From Clostridium uliginosum (GTDB taxonomy: Bacteria > Bacillota > Clostridia > Clostridiales > Clostridiaceae), in contig NZ_FOMG01000018.1 of NCBI RefSeq assembly GCF_900112485.1, positions 23,115 through 87,114 on the forward strand: a DNA stretch of 64,000 nt, in the 5' to 3' direction. Positions 54,755 to 63,972 of the stretch are shown here, one piece after another. The notes below the pieces were generated by a model, which did not search any database, had not been told where the DNA came from, and worked only from the letters and a program-made list of their open reading frames with translations. The first letter of the stretch is position 1. Every line of letters starts with the position of its first letter. A program made the position numbers and the translations under genes.

Positions 54755-56425
54755 TTAATTCATAAAATTTCTAATCTTTGTTATGTAATCATATGCTATT
54801 TTTATTGCTTCTCTTTTAGTTTCATATATGCTTTCTACTCCAATAGCATCTGAGAGTCCCATATGACCTAATACATGCATAGGTTGTTCTTGAACATGTG
54901 TTATTAAAAGCTTTATTTTATGTTTTCTGCAATGTCTAACTAATTTTTTTAAACCATCTATGGCAGAAGCATCTATTGCATAACTATGTCTCATATCTAG
55001 TATTAGTACTTCAGTTGAAGCTTTTACTGAATTCACTTTAATTATGAAGTCTTGTACTATACCAAAAAATAAAGGTCCATCTACTTGATATACAAGTATC
55101 TTCCCGTCTGATTTTTTTAATAAATCTAATATCTCATCATCAAAAACTTCCTCTTCTACTAAATCTCTAATTGCTGTAGTTTCTGATACTCTTTTCATAA
55201 ATAAAAACATTGTTATAACCATTCCAAATTCAATTGCAACTACTAAATCAAATACTATAGTGCAAAAGAAAGTAATTAACAATACAATCACATCACTTTT
55301 CGGAGCTTTTAATAATGATTTAAATGTTCTCCATTCACTCATATTATAAGATACAACTGCTAATATAGCGGCTAATGCAGTCATTGGTATTAACTTTGCA
55401 ACTGGCATTAATGCTAACATTATGATTAGTAGTGTTATAGCATGGACTATTCCTGATATAGGACTTTTTCCACCATTTTTTACATTTGCAGCAGTTCTAG
55501 CTATTGCTCCTGTAGCTGGTATTCCCCCAAATAGTCCTGATATTATATTTCCTACTCCTTGTGCCACAAGTTCCATGTTTGAGTCATGTGTATCCCCTAT
55601 CATTCCATCTGCAACAACTGCTGATAATAATGATTCTAATGCTGCTAAAATCGCTATTGTCATAGCCGGTGCAAACAATTGATTTATTGTACTTATAGTT
55701 ATCTTCGGAAACATCGGCATAGGTATTGCTGATGATAACGCTTGGAATCTATCACCTATAGTCTCTACTGGTAGATTTAAAAATTTTACTGCTAATGTAG
55801 CAACAACTAAAGCAATTAGTGACCCTGGTATTGTCTTATTAACCTTTGGCCAAAGCACAATAATTAAAATACATATTATTCCTATAATTAAAGTTGAAGT
55901 ACTTATTGTATTCATATTTTCAAAGTAAGTTTGCCACTTTGGAATAAACTCTGCTGGTACCTTATCAATCTTTAATCCAAAAAAATCTTTAATTTGTGTT
56001 GATAATAAAGTTATAGCTATACCACTAGTAAAACCTACTGTTATTGTTTGAGGTATGTACTTAATTAACGATCCAAACTTTAATAGTCCAATTATAACTA
56101 ACATAATTCCTGCCATTATTGTAGCAGTAATTAATCCATTCAAACCGTACTGTTGAATAATTGAATATATTATTATTACAAAGGCTCCCGTGGGTCCTCC
56201 AATTTGTACTTTACTCCCACCTAAAAGTGAGATTATAAATCCTGCAAAAATTGCAGTTATAAGACCTTTTTCTGGCGATACTCCTGATGATATTGCCAGT
56301 GCTATTGATAAAGGTAATGCTATTATTGCAACAATAATTCCAGCTATAACATCTTTAGCTAATTGTTGCTTAGTAATTTCATTGTTCTTTATCATAGTAA
56401 ACAACTTAGGCATCATTTTTAACAA
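54755..56425 (-). CDS. SulP family anion transporter with STAS domain
   Basis: 556 aa. About twelve membrane segments (about 20-420) include the SulP blocks GLITAIFAGFIISLLGGSKV, QIGGPTGAFVIII and NIISGLFGGIPATGAIARTA. A STAS domain (about 440-550) has LILDMRHSYAIDASAIDGL and LLITHVQEQPMHVL. Members carry sulfate, bicarbonate or dicarboxylates. TTTTTAACAACTTCCTTTC on the plus strand reads GAAAGGAAGTTG before the ATG. The upstream leader is strongly structured. Confidence 0.9.
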   Translation of the reverse strand: MLKMMPKLFTMIKNNEITKQQLAKDVIAGIIVAIIALPLSIALAISSGVSPEKGLITAIFAGFIISLLGGSKVQIGGPTGAFVIIIYSIIQQYGLNGLITATIMAGIMLVIIGLLKFGSLIKYIPQTITVGFTSGIAITLLSTQIKDFFGLKIDKVPAEFIPKWQTYFENMNTISTSTLIIGIICILIIVLWPKVNKTIPGSLIALVVATLAVKFLNLPVETIGDRFQALSSAIPMPMFPKITISTINQLFAPAMTIAILAALESLLSAVVADGMIGDTHDSNMELVAQGVGNIISGLFGGIPATGAIARTAANVKNGGKSPISGIVHAITLLIIMLALMPVAKLIPMTALAAILAVVSYNMSEWRTFKSLLKAPKSDVIVLLITFFCTIVFDLVVAIEFGMVITMFLFMKRVSETTAIRDLVEEEVFDDEILDLLKKSDGKILVYQVDGPLFFGIVQDFIIKVNSVKASTEVLILDMRHSYAIDASAIDGLKKLVRHCRKHKIKLLITHVQEQPMHVLGHMGLSDAIGVESIYETKREAIKIAYDYITKIRNFMN

Positions 56426-56454
56426 CTTCCTTTCTTATATATCTCGTGTACAAG

Positions 56455-56622
56455 GCATTGAAATCCCCTTGTCATAGCGTTTGTACATAGACTACATATA
56501 GACAATGGTATTTGCCCATTTTTACCACACTAAATAACTACAAATCAACTAATAATCACATTCTAAGTTAATTTATAGTTATCTATATGTACAAAGAATT
56601 TAAGATTCTTAGTACATTACTT
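56455..56622 (-). promoter_or_regulatory. Structured region upstream of SulP
   Basis: On the minus strand ATGTACTAAGAAT pairs with ATTCTTTGTACAT (hairpin near 56588-56622). Nearer the gene, TGTACAA (about 56488-56494) pairs with TTGTACA (about 56450-56456), enclosing a CAAGG/CCTTG stem. No known riboswitch matches. Confidence 0.35.
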
Positions 56623-56731
56623 TATTTCATACTGAGTGAATTTAACCCATCTTATCTTACTCCTAAATATTTTACTAGTCAAAATATTTTATTTTTAACT
56701 AAAAAATATGCTAATACTATATTTTAAAAAA

Positions 56732-56770
56732 GGCTATGTTTTAAAAGCGTGTTGATATTGTTACAGAGCG
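56732..56770. repeat. Solo end of the MITE-like repeat
   Basis: GGCTATGTTTTAAAAGCGTG then TTGATATTGTTACA: one inverted end without a partner, between dapA and SulP. The other bases of gap 56426-56877 hold the SulP leader and the dapA terminator. Confidence 0.6.
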
Positions 56771-56777
56771 TTAAAAA

Positions 56778-56821
56778 AAATAAAACCAAGTGTATTTATA
56801 AAATACTTCTTAGTTTTATTT
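56778..56821 (-). terminator. Terminator of dapA
   Basis: AAATAAAACTAAGAAGTATT pairs with AATACACTTGGTTTTATTT (mismatches in the middle), followed on the minus strand by TTTTT. It lies about 55 bp after the dapA stop. Confidence 0.65.
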
Positions 56822-56877
56822 AACAAAATAGCCCCTATTTCTTATTGCTCTTATACTTTGCCCCTTATATTAATAAT

Positions 56878-57747
56878 TTATTTATAAAATAACTTATTAT
56901 CTAATTTTTTTTCTAGATCTTGAGTTATATTCATAAGTGGTAATCTAACTTCATCTGAATCAATAATCCCCATTTTCTTTAAACAATACTTTAAAGGAGT
57001 TGGATTAGGTTCTTCAAATAAAGCAGGTATAAATTTATATAACTCTTTCCATGTTTCAAGTGCTGATTTATGATTATTTTCTTGAATATCATTGTATACT
57101 TTAATAAAGTCTTTAGTTCTTAAACTAGCTGATGCTAAAATTCCACCATGACCTCCAAGTGTAAGGGTGGTGTAAAAAAGTGAATCTTCCCCTGTTAAAA
57201 TAGAAAAGTCTTTTGGTGAATTTAATAATAAATCTGATGTTTGTTTTATATCACCTGAGCAATCTTTTATTCCTGCAATATTTTTTAGTTCTGCTAATCT
57301 ATATATAGTTTCATTTTCAACATTTGATCCAGTTCTATATGGAATATTATAAATTATAATATCTAAATCAGTTGCTTCAGATATTCTTTTAAAATGCTCA
57401 TAAATTCCTCTTTGATTAGGTCTTGAATAATATGGTGATACAGATAATATTCCATCTACTTTATTGTTTTCAGCTACTTTTAACTTTTTAACTACTTCAT
57501 TAGTGTTATTTCCACCAAGACCTGTATAAACATGTACTCTTCCATTATTATATTCCATAGTTTTATCTAATATTTTTTCATATTCTTCACATGAAATAGT
57601 TGGACTTTCTCCTGTAGTTCCAAGTGGTAAGATTCCATCTACACCTTGTTCTATATAATACTCAACCATTTTTTTATATGAATTGAAGTCCACATTTCCA
57701 TCTTTAAATGGTGTTAAAAGTGGTATTATTATACCTTTAATTTTCAT
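56878..57747 (-). CDS. dapA: 4-hydroxy-tetrahydrodipicolinate synthase
   Basis: 289 aa. It has GIIIPLLTPFKDGNVD at the N-terminus, the substrate loop LPLGTTGESPTIS (Thr pair), the catalytic Tyr in IYNIPYRTG (about 131-139) and the Schiff-base Lys in IAGIKDCSGD (near 161). It condenses pyruvate and aspartate semialdehyde, first step of the lysine/dipicolinate branch. It is controlled by the lysine riboswitch directly upstream. It is not linked to other dap genes, so it may be one of two copies in the genome (inference). ATAGGGGGATTAATA precedes the ATG. Confidence 0.95.
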   Translation of the reverse strand: MKIKGIIIPLLTPFKDGNVDFNSYKKMVEYYIEQGVDGILPLGTTGESPTISCEEYEKILDKTMEYNNGRVHVYTGLGGNNTNEVVKKLKVAENNKVDGILSVSPYYSRPNQRGIYEHFKRISEATDLDIIIYNIPYRTGSNVENETIYRLAELKNIAGIKDCSGDIKQTSDLLLNSPKDFSILTGEDSLFYTTLTLGGHGGILASASLRTKDFIKVYNDIQENNHKSALETWKELYKFIPALFEEPNPTPLKYCLKKMGIIDSDEVRLPLMNITQDLEKKLDNKLFYK

Positions 57748-57783
57748 TATTAATCCCCCTATAATCTAATTTTTACATAAGAA

Positions 57784-57812
57784 AACCCGTCACAGTATTA
57801 CTACGACGGGTA
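57784..57812 (-). terminator. Expression-platform terminator of the lysine riboswitch
   Basis: On the minus strand ACCCGTC pairs with GACGGGT, followed by TTTTCTTATG. Just before it CTCTACC (57815-57809) can pair instead with GGTAGAG in the aptamer's P1 5' strand. Confidence 0.8.
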
Positions 57813-57892
57813 GAGTTCATTCGCAAAGCATATAAAGATAAAATTATAAAAATAGTATAATATAATAAACTATAATTAAAATTTAATCAAAT

Positions 57893-58056
57893 CCTTGTAG
57901 CTCTCCACTTACGTGACAGTTATACATATATTTTACATATACCCAGAAATAAATGATTGCATAATCTATTTCTTCGGCTATCATACCTTTCCTTATTAAT
58001 CAACATTTGCCAACTCCTAATAAGTACTATTTATTAATAGCTCCTCTACCATAGGT
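57893..58056 (-). promoter_or_regulatory. Lysine riboswitch (L box)
   Basis: About 164 nt. The P1 5' strand and core are CCTATGGTAGAGGAGC, followed by AATAGTAC, GGAAAGGT, GATAGCCGAAG, TTTCTGGG and the 3' core CTGTCACG, TGGAGAGCTACAAGG. The order and spacing match the lysC lysine riboswitch. It should bind lysine and stop transcription of dapA. Confidence 0.92.
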
Positions 58057-58333
58057 TCTCGTATTCAATTTAATTTATTGTATCATTTACCCATAAAATT
58101 GTAAAGTTATTATTATAAAAATATGTATTTGTTCTTGTCCTTAACTTTATTTATCTTCTATCATTTACCTTAAACTACCTTCTACATTATAATAAATGTA
58201 TAGACAATTGTCTCAACTAGTTTAGGGACTTAAGAGATACTATATTAAGCATTGTAAAAATGATACTAATTCTTACTATTTATAATATTAATCATTATTT
58301 TCTTTTCAATGCTCAAAAAAAGGAGATATTTAT

Positions 58334-59137
58334 ATGGAAAATTTAACGATCTTAGGTACAGGTTCTGCTATGGTTACAAAATGCTACAATACTTGTTTTA
58401 CGCTATCACAATGCAACGAACATTTTCTTGTAGACACTGGTGGTGGTAATACAATATTATCTAATTTGGAAAAGTCAAATATATCTATTAATCAAATACA
58501 TAACATGTTTATATCACATAATCATAATGATCATATATTAGGTAGTGTTTGGGTTATTCGTGCTGTAGCACAAGGTATATTAAATAACAAATATACAGGA
58601 AATTTAAATATTTTTTGTCATAAAACTTCAATAACTGCAATAAAAACAATTTGTTCATTTGTACTTCAAAAAAAGTTTTTAAATCTATTCGATACTAGAA
58701 TTTTATTTAAGGAAATAAAAAATAATTATAAAACTGAAATTTTAGGACGAGAAATAACTTTTTTTGATATAAATAGCACTAAAGACCTTCAATTTGGTTT
58801 TAAAACTATACTATTAAACGGAAAGTCTTTGACTTTTTTAGGAGATGAACCTTATAGGAATGGTGTTAAAACTTTTTGTCAAAATGTAGATTATCTATTT
58901 CATGAGGCATTTTGTTTATATTCTCAAAGAGATATTTTTAAACCATATGAAAAACATCATGCTACAGCAAAAGACGCGTGTGCAAATGCTGAAAACTTAA
59001 ATGTTAAAGCTGTTATCTTATATCATACAGAAGATAAGAACTTAGAAAACAGAAAAATGCTTTATATAAATGAAGGTAAAGAAGAATTTAATGGAGTTAT
59101 TTACGTACCTGATGACCTTGATGTAATCCACCTTTAG
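58334..59137 (+). CDS. Metallo-beta-lactamase fold hydrolase, RNase Z-like
   Basis: 267 aa. NLTILGTGSAMVTKCYNTCF and HFLVDTGGGNTIL start the fold. The zinc motif is FISHNHNDHILGSVW (about 62-76; HxHxDH). FLGDEPY gives a metal Asp, HEAFC a later His, and AVILYHTEDKN a C-terminal His. It resembles RNase Z/arylsulfatase-like hydrolases that act on phosphodiesters. The substrate is open. AAAAAGGAGATATTTAT precedes the ATG. Its stop codon TAG is part of a GGCAC/GGCATAT repeat start. Confidence 0.85.
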   Translation: MENLTILGTGSAMVTKCYNTCFTLSQCNEHFLVDTGGGNTILSNLEKSNISINQIHNMFISHNHNDHILGSVWVIRAVAQGILNNKYTGNLNIFCHKTSITAIKTICSFVLQKKFLNLFDTRILFKEIKNNYKTEILGREITFFDINSTKDLQFGFKTILLNGKSLTFLGDEPYRNGVKTFCQNVDYLFHEAFCLYSQRDIFKPYEKHHATAKDACANAENLNVKAVILYHTEDKNLENRKMLYINEGKEEFNGVIYVPDDLDVIHL

Positions 59138-59148
59138 GCACGTTCAAA

Positions 59149-59196
59149 AAAATATGGATTGATAAAAATAAATCTATTTTTATCAATCCATATTTT
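59149..59196. terminator. Bidirectional terminator between MBL and DUF1461 genes
   Basis: AAAATATGGATTGATAAAAA and TTTTTATCAATCCATATTTT form a perfect stem of about 20 bp with A/T runs on both sides, between two convergent genes. Confidence 0.8.
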
Positions 59197-59203
59197 TGAT
59201 TTC

Positions 59204-59896
59204 TTAATTATTTAAATCACGTCTACTCTTATAATATAAAGTCTTAAAATATATAGCTTGTGCTATTAATAAAATTAATATAATTGCTCCCAATAACATA
59301 AAAAATTCTTCAGGTAATGCATTAATAACTGGATCTAACTCTGGATCAAATAACCAATAATTATTTGTAAAAAGTATCTTATGAAATAGAATAAAATACT
59401 TTGAAAAATCTACTGAAATAGTGTATATTAATACTGCAAAAAATAAGATTAAAACATTTGAACTGCTATTAAGTATCTTAGTAGCTTTAAAGAAAGACTT
59501 ATTTTTAAATTTATCTTTTATAAGTAAATATATTCCCAATGCTATCATGAATACAAAAACATAAATATACATATACATAAATATTCTTTTTACATCCTGA
59601 AAATGTATCTCTCCTTGAGGACTCATAGAAAAGTCCTGAAATTGTAGTTTCTCTATAAAAGGATTTTGTAAATAATAAATCAAACCTTTATAATTTATCA
59701 TTAAGTCGTTAGATGATAATCCAGTGTATTCACTTATACTATATTTACTTATAGCCCATCTATAGATTGGAGTTAAATTCAATGTAATAATTACAGAAAC
59801 TGAAAGTACAAACATTGCGCTGAAAAAACCTAAAATAGTATTAATAAAACAATTTAGAATCTTATTTATTTCAATGTTTTTTATCTTATTATTCAT
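59204..59896 (-). CDS. DUF1461 (TIGR01906-type) integral membrane protein
   Basis: 230 aa with four membrane segments (about 15-38, 108-126, 147-166, 198-218). The large extracytoplasmic loop after the first contains NYKGLIYYLQNPFIEKLQF and FSMSPQGEIHFQDVK, typical of the family, and the last loop ends in WLFDPELDPVINALPEEFF. Function is unknown. It is monocistronic and convergent with the MBL gene. Confidence 0.8.
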   Translation of the reverse strand: MNNKIKNIEINKILNCFINTILGFFSAMFVLSVSVIITLNLTPIYRWAISKYSISEYTGLSSNDLMINYKGLIYYLQNPFIEKLQFQDFSMSPQGEIHFQDVKRIFMYMYIYVFVFMIALGIYLLIKDKFKNKSFFKATKILNSSSNVLILFFAVLIYTISVDFSKYFILFHKILFTNNYWLFDPELDPVINALPEEFFMLLGAIILILLIAQAIYFKTLYYKSRRDLNN

Positions 59897-60004
59897 CTTC
59901 TACTAACCCCTATCTATTTATCAATATATATAATTATACGCTAGTATGGATTATATTCAATATATCACGTTTAAGGCATATTCAAATTTAGATTTTATTT
60001 ATAA

Positions 60005-60042
60005 TAAAAGATCCACATCTTTTATAAGAAGTGGACCTTTTA
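60005..60042 (-). terminator. Terminator of the GH31 gene
   Basis: AAAAGATCCACATCTT pairs with AAGAAGTGGACCTTTT (G-T and one mismatch), about 65 bp after the GH31 stop. A palindromic repeat lies between. Confidence 0.65.
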
Positions 60043-60105
60043 TTAGGTACATTCAAAAAATAATAAACCAGTATGCTTGTATATTATTTTCTTTCATGTG
60101 TCTTA
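60043..60105. repeat. GGCATAT palindromic repeat, complete copy
   Basis: TTAGGTACATTCAAAAAATA, then ATAAACCAGTATGCTTG and TATTATTTTCTTTCATGTG, TCTTA. It directly follows the GH31 stop. A half copy (AAGGCATATTCAAATTTAG) lies at 59972-59990. Confidence 0.65.
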
Positions 60106-62469
60106 TTATTTTTTCTTGATACTTAAAATTCCTTGTATAGCTGGTATTATAACTTGTATTGATTTATTATTTTCTTTATACTCTACATCCATATTATTAA
60201 ATTTAACTTTATTAATATCCAAATTATTTAGTATTATTTTAAATGTATCATATTTATTTTCATATTCTAAATAAGGCGTCTTTATTTCTATATTCAATTT
60301 ATCTTCATTTTCTGTCATATTAAATTGATATAAGTTATACTTACCATCTTTATATTCAAAAGTTTCTCCATCATCTACATAATGTATATATTCTGCTTCT
60401 CCAGGATATACATCAAAAGTTAATTCCTTAATTTGCTTATCTCCAATATATCTTTGTTCTGGATAATTAGGAATAATACTTCCTTTTTTAATGTACATAG
60501 GACATAAATCTAATGGAGCTTCTCTTAATATTGACTTTCCACCTATTATTTCTTCCTTTGTCCAATAATCTATCCAAACACCGTTTGGAAGATATACCTC
60601 TTTTGTTCTTTTACCTTGTTCAACAACAGGTGATACAAGTATATTTTCTCCAAATAAGAACTCATCATTTATCTCATGTACATTCTTATCATTACTATAA
60701 TGTAAAACTAAAGGTCTCATAACTGGTAGCCCTGTTGTTTCACCTTGCCATAAAGTATCATATAAGTAAGGAATTAATTTGTATCTCAATTTAATATATT
60801 TTCTATTTATATTTAATGTTTGTTCATCAAATGCCCACGGTTCTTGATCTCTTGTAGGCATGCTAGAGTGATTCCTAAATAGTGTTGAAAAGCATCCAAC
60901 TTGTACCCATCTAGATAATAATTCTTTAGTACAGTCAGCGCTAAAGCCTCCTACATCAACGCCTGAAAAACTAAATCCACTAAGTCCCAAATTACATAGC
61001 ATAGGAATTGACATTCTTAGATGTTCCCAAAAACTTTGATTATCACCTGTCCATACTGTTGAATATTTTTGTGATCCTGCATAACATGCTCTAGTTATAA
61101 CAAAAGGTCGTTTATTAGTAATCTTTTTTATTCCTTCATAAGTTGCCTTACTCATTAGATGTCCATATATATTATGAATTTCTGTATGATCTCCACCTCT
61201 ACCCTCATTATTAAACTGAACATCATCTGGTAATGGTCCATTAAAACTTGCAGGTTCATTCATATCATTCCATATCCCACTAACTCCTGCATCCATCATT
61301 ATCTTTTGGTTTTCAGCCCACCACGTTCTCGCCTTACTATTAGAAAAATCAGGATATACTGCATCTCCTGGCCATACTTTATTTACATATGTTATTCCAT
61401 CTTTATCTGTTGCAAAATATCTATTTCTCATTCCTTCTTCATAGATATCATATCCTTTTTCTTTCTTTACTCCTGGATCTATTATTGTTACTACTTTAAA
61501 TCCATCATCCTTAAAATCAGATAAAAATTTATTAGGATCACTAAATTTCTCCTTATCCCATGTAAATACTTTATATTTTTCCATATAATCAATATCTAAA
61601 TGAATAACATCACAAGGTATATCATTCTTCCTAAAGCCTTCTGCTATCTCCTTAACTCTGCTTTCAGGATAATAACTCCATCTTGATTGTTGATATCCCA
61701 ATGTCCACATTTGAGGAAGTGGAGTCTTACCTGTTAAATATGTATATCCTCCAACCACATCCATCATATTGTTACCGTTTATAAAATAATAATCTAAGTT
61801 CCCGTCATTTGAACCAAAGTAATAATATTCTTCATTTTCTTTTCCCATATCAAAATGTGTTTTAAAATTATTATCAAAGAAAATACCAAAGGTATTATTT
61901 TCTGTTAATGCAATAAAAAAAGGTATTGATTTATATAATGCTTTAAATGATTCTACATGAGGCATTGGTTCATCAGTATTCCACATTTCATATTCATAGC
62001 CTCTCTTATTTAGATACCCTGTCTTATCTCCAAGTCCATAAAACTTTTCATCACCTTTAAGTTTTTTTATAACTTGTATATTTAACTCATCAGTGCTCTC
62101 TTCAACTTTATGATCCTCTATTGAAGCTAAATTATATTCACACCTAACTAAAGGTTTTCTTTCTCCTCTATAATCTCCACATAATAATTCTAAATCTTTA
62201 TTATAAAAGTCAACTTTAAAATTATCATATATTTTAACTATTAATTTATCAGTAACAACTTCTAAATAATCATTTTCTCTTTTTATATCAAAATTACACT
62301 CAATTGTTTTAAGATCTTCTATTGCTCTTGAAAAGTGATCTTCATATCTAAATGAAGAAAAAATATTTATTATATCTGGGGTTATTATTTCAATACTCCC
62401 TATCTTATCTTCAAATTTTATATTTATCTTATTACTATCTATTTCATATGAAATTATTTTACCAAACAT
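60106..62469 (-). CDS. GH31 alpha-glucosidase
   Basis: 787 aa, full length for bacterial GH31. It has an N-terminal galactose-mutarotase-like region, then WTLGYQQSRWSYYPE, the catalytic nucleophile Asp in GIWNDMNEPASF (near 402), the general acid Asp in WTGDNQSFWEH (near 475) and FRNHSSMPTRDQEPW. There is no signal peptide, so it acts inside on maltose, isomaltose or similar glucosides. It is divergent from the AraC regulator, its likely activator, with 142 bp between them. Confidence 0.93.
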   Translation of the reverse strand: MFGKIISYEIDSNKINIKFEDKIGSIEIITPDIINIFSSFRYEDHFSRAIEDLKTIECNFDIKRENDYLEVVTDKLIVKIYDNFKVDFYNKDLELLCGDYRGERKPLVRCEYNLASIEDHKVEESTDELNIQVIKKLKGDEKFYGLGDKTGYLNKRGYEYEMWNTDEPMPHVESFKALYKSIPFFIALTENNTFGIFFDNNFKTHFDMGKENEEYYYFGSNDGNLDYYFINGNNMMDVVGGYTYLTGKTPLPQMWTLGYQQSRWSYYPESRVKEIAEGFRKNDIPCDVIHLDIDYMEKYKVFTWDKEKFSDPNKFLSDFKDDGFKVVTIIDPGVKKEKGYDIYEEGMRNRYFATDKDGITYVNKVWPGDAVYPDFSNSKARTWWAENQKIMMDAGVSGIWNDMNEPASFNGPLPDDVQFNNEGRGGDHTEIHNIYGHLMSKATYEGIKKITNKRPFVITRACYAGSQKYSTVWTGDNQSFWEHLRMSIPMLCNLGLSGFSFSGVDVGGFSADCTKELLSRWVQVGCFSTLFRNHSSMPTRDQEPWAFDEQTLNINRKYIKLRYKLIPYLYDTLWQGETTGLPVMRPLVLHYSNDKNVHEINDEFLFGENILVSPVVEQGKRTKEVYLPNGVWIDYWTKEEIIGGKSILREAPLDLCPMYIKKGSIIPNYPEQRYIGDKQIKELTFDVYPGEAEYIHYVDDGETFEYKDGKYNLYQFNMTENEDKLNIEIKTPYLEYENKYDTFKIILNNLDINKVKFNNMDVEYKENNKSIQVIIPAIQGILSIKKK

Positions 62470-62611
62470 TATATTCCTCCTTATTTATAGTTGAATTTAT
62501 CTTGTTTTAACCTTACAATAACATTATATCTACATAGTTTATTTAAATGTTGCATAATTTTATCTAAAAATAATATTATTTTTACTTTTTATTAAATATA
62601 GGAGATAATAT

Positions 62612-63514
62612 ATGAAAACAAATACTCTAAAAGAGAAAACAGTTCATGGAAATGCTATGTTTCCGTTAAAAATATACTCTATAATAGATTCTGAAAGCAC
62701 ATATTCTTTGTCTTATCATTGGCATGATGAAGTGGAAATTATTTATGTTGAAGAAGGCGAAATAATCTTTAATATAGATATGAAACCAATAAAGGTTAAT
62801 GCTAATGAGTGTTTGTTTATTAACAGTCATAAACTTCATTCTGCCTATGCAATAAATAGCATAGAATCAATACACCATGCTATAGTATTTGATATGAATA
62901 TATTGAGTAGCTCAATATATGATTATTGCCAAAGTAAATATATAGATCCACTTTTAAATAGCACGCTTAGCTTTCCTATGTTAATTGACAAGACATGTCT
63001 TTGTGGAAATAACATATTAACTGAAATTAGAGGATTAATTGATATATATTACGGGAAACATCAAGGCTGGGAATTAAGCGTAAAAGCCTCATTATTAAAA
63101 ATAATATCCTTTATAGCAGACCAAGATAAATTTATCAAAAATACATCTATAAACTTAACCTCAAATGATTATAAAGTTGAAAGAATAAAGATAATACTTG
63201 ACTATATCTATAAAAATTATAAAAACAAAATATATATTGATGAATTAGCCAAAGAAGCTAATATGAATAGCCAATACTTTTGTAGGTTTTTTAAATCATT
63301 AACTGGCAAAAGTCCAATTTCTTATATTAATCATTATAGAATAGAAAAAGCTGCTAAACTACTTCAAACACAAAATTATAAGGTAATGGAAATATGTTTT
63401 ATTGTTGGTTTTGATAACTTTAGTTACTTTATAAAAAAATTTAAAGAATATAAAAACTGTACTCCTAGTGAATATAAAAAGATGGGGCCGTCTCAGAATT
63501 ACAAAGTGAAGTAA
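62612..63514 (+). CDS. AraC family regulator with cupin domain
   Basis: 300 aa. The N-terminal cupin domain has LSYHWHDEVEIIYVEEGEII (about 29-48) and NECLFINSHKLHSAYAI. The C-terminal pair of HTH motifs (about 195-295) has IDELAKEANMNSQYFCRFFK and VMEICFIVGFDNFSYFIKKF, ending TPSEYKK. It probably controls the divergent GH31 gene in response to a sugar. The last 9 residues (GPSQNYKVK) depart from the usual ending and coincide with a GC-rich, IS-end-like sequence. Confidence 0.9.
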   Translation: MKTNTLKEKTVHGNAMFPLKIYSIIDSESTYSLSYHWHDEVEIIYVEEGEIIFNIDMKPIKVNANECLFINSHKLHSAYAINSIESIHHAIVFDMNILSSSIYDYCQSKYIDPLLNSTLSFPMLIDKTCLCGNNILTEIRGLIDIYYGKHQGWELSVKASLLKIISFIADQDKFIKNTSINLTSNDYKVERIKIILDYIYKNYKNKIYIDELAKEANMNSQYFCRFFKSLTGKSPISYINHYRIEKAAKLLQTQNYKVMEICFIVGFDNFSYFIKKFKEYKNCTPSEYKKMGPSQNYKVK

Positions 63515-63632
63515 TAACACTCCTACTTCTGGAAGTTGGAGATAACGGCTATACGCTCTTGGATAACGCTTTTTTAGTCTCAGATGGGACCAAAACTCTA
63601 CCTAAAATTTAGAACTCTGTTTATAAAAACTA

Positions 63633-63664
63633 AAAAAGAGATAGTTATAATAACTATCTCTTTT
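63633..63664. terminator. Terminator of the rRNA operon (and of the AraC gene)
   Basis: AAAAGAGATAGTTAT and ATAACTATCTCTTTT form a perfect 15-bp stem directly after the 5S 3' end. T-rich on the minus strand and usable on the plus strand as well. Confidence 0.85.
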
Positions 63665-63670
63665 ATGCTT

Positions 63671-63787
63671 ACCTGGCAACGTCCTAGTCTCCCACACAGT
63701 TGCCCATGCAGTACCTTCAGCGCTGTAGATCTTAACTGTCCTGTTCGGAATGGAAAGGAGTGTTACTTCTACGCCATCATCACCAGA
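63671..63787 (-). rRNA. rrf: 5S ribosomal RNA
   Basis: About 117 nt. TCTGGTGATGATGGCG at the 5' end pairs with ACGTTGCCAGGT at the 3' end. Conserved parts CCATTCCGAACAGG, GTTAAG and GGGAGACTAGGACG are present. It is the last gene of a minus-strand rrn operon. Confidence 0.95.
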
Positions 63788-63792
63788 TGCTT

Positions 63793-63861
63793 AGTTCTTT
63801 CTAAATCTATGATTTAGATAAAGAACTGTACTCAGCGAACGCATGTAAGTCGAGTTTCCTT
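63793..63861 (-). repeat. 23S-5S spacer with hairpin and half of the 68-bp module
   Basis: AGTTCTTTCTAAATC pairs with GATTTAGATAAAGAACT (63793-63827), probably a processing stem. Next, 63830-63861 reads ACTCAGCGAACGCATGTAAG, TCGAGTTTCCTT, nearly the same as the second hairpin of the module in MITE copies A and E. Confidence 0.7.
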
Positions 63862-63972
63862 TTCTTACTGTTCTACTTTAGTACTTAATTTGAAAAAACA
63901 ATCTTTTGTTCTTTCAAAATTGCACATAAGTTTGAGTTTCCTCTAATGTATATATTTACTTAATTAATTATT

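Noticed and set aside
63584..63817. 77-aa plus-strand ORF
   Set aside because: It runs through the 5S rRNA gene antisense and has no ribosome site.
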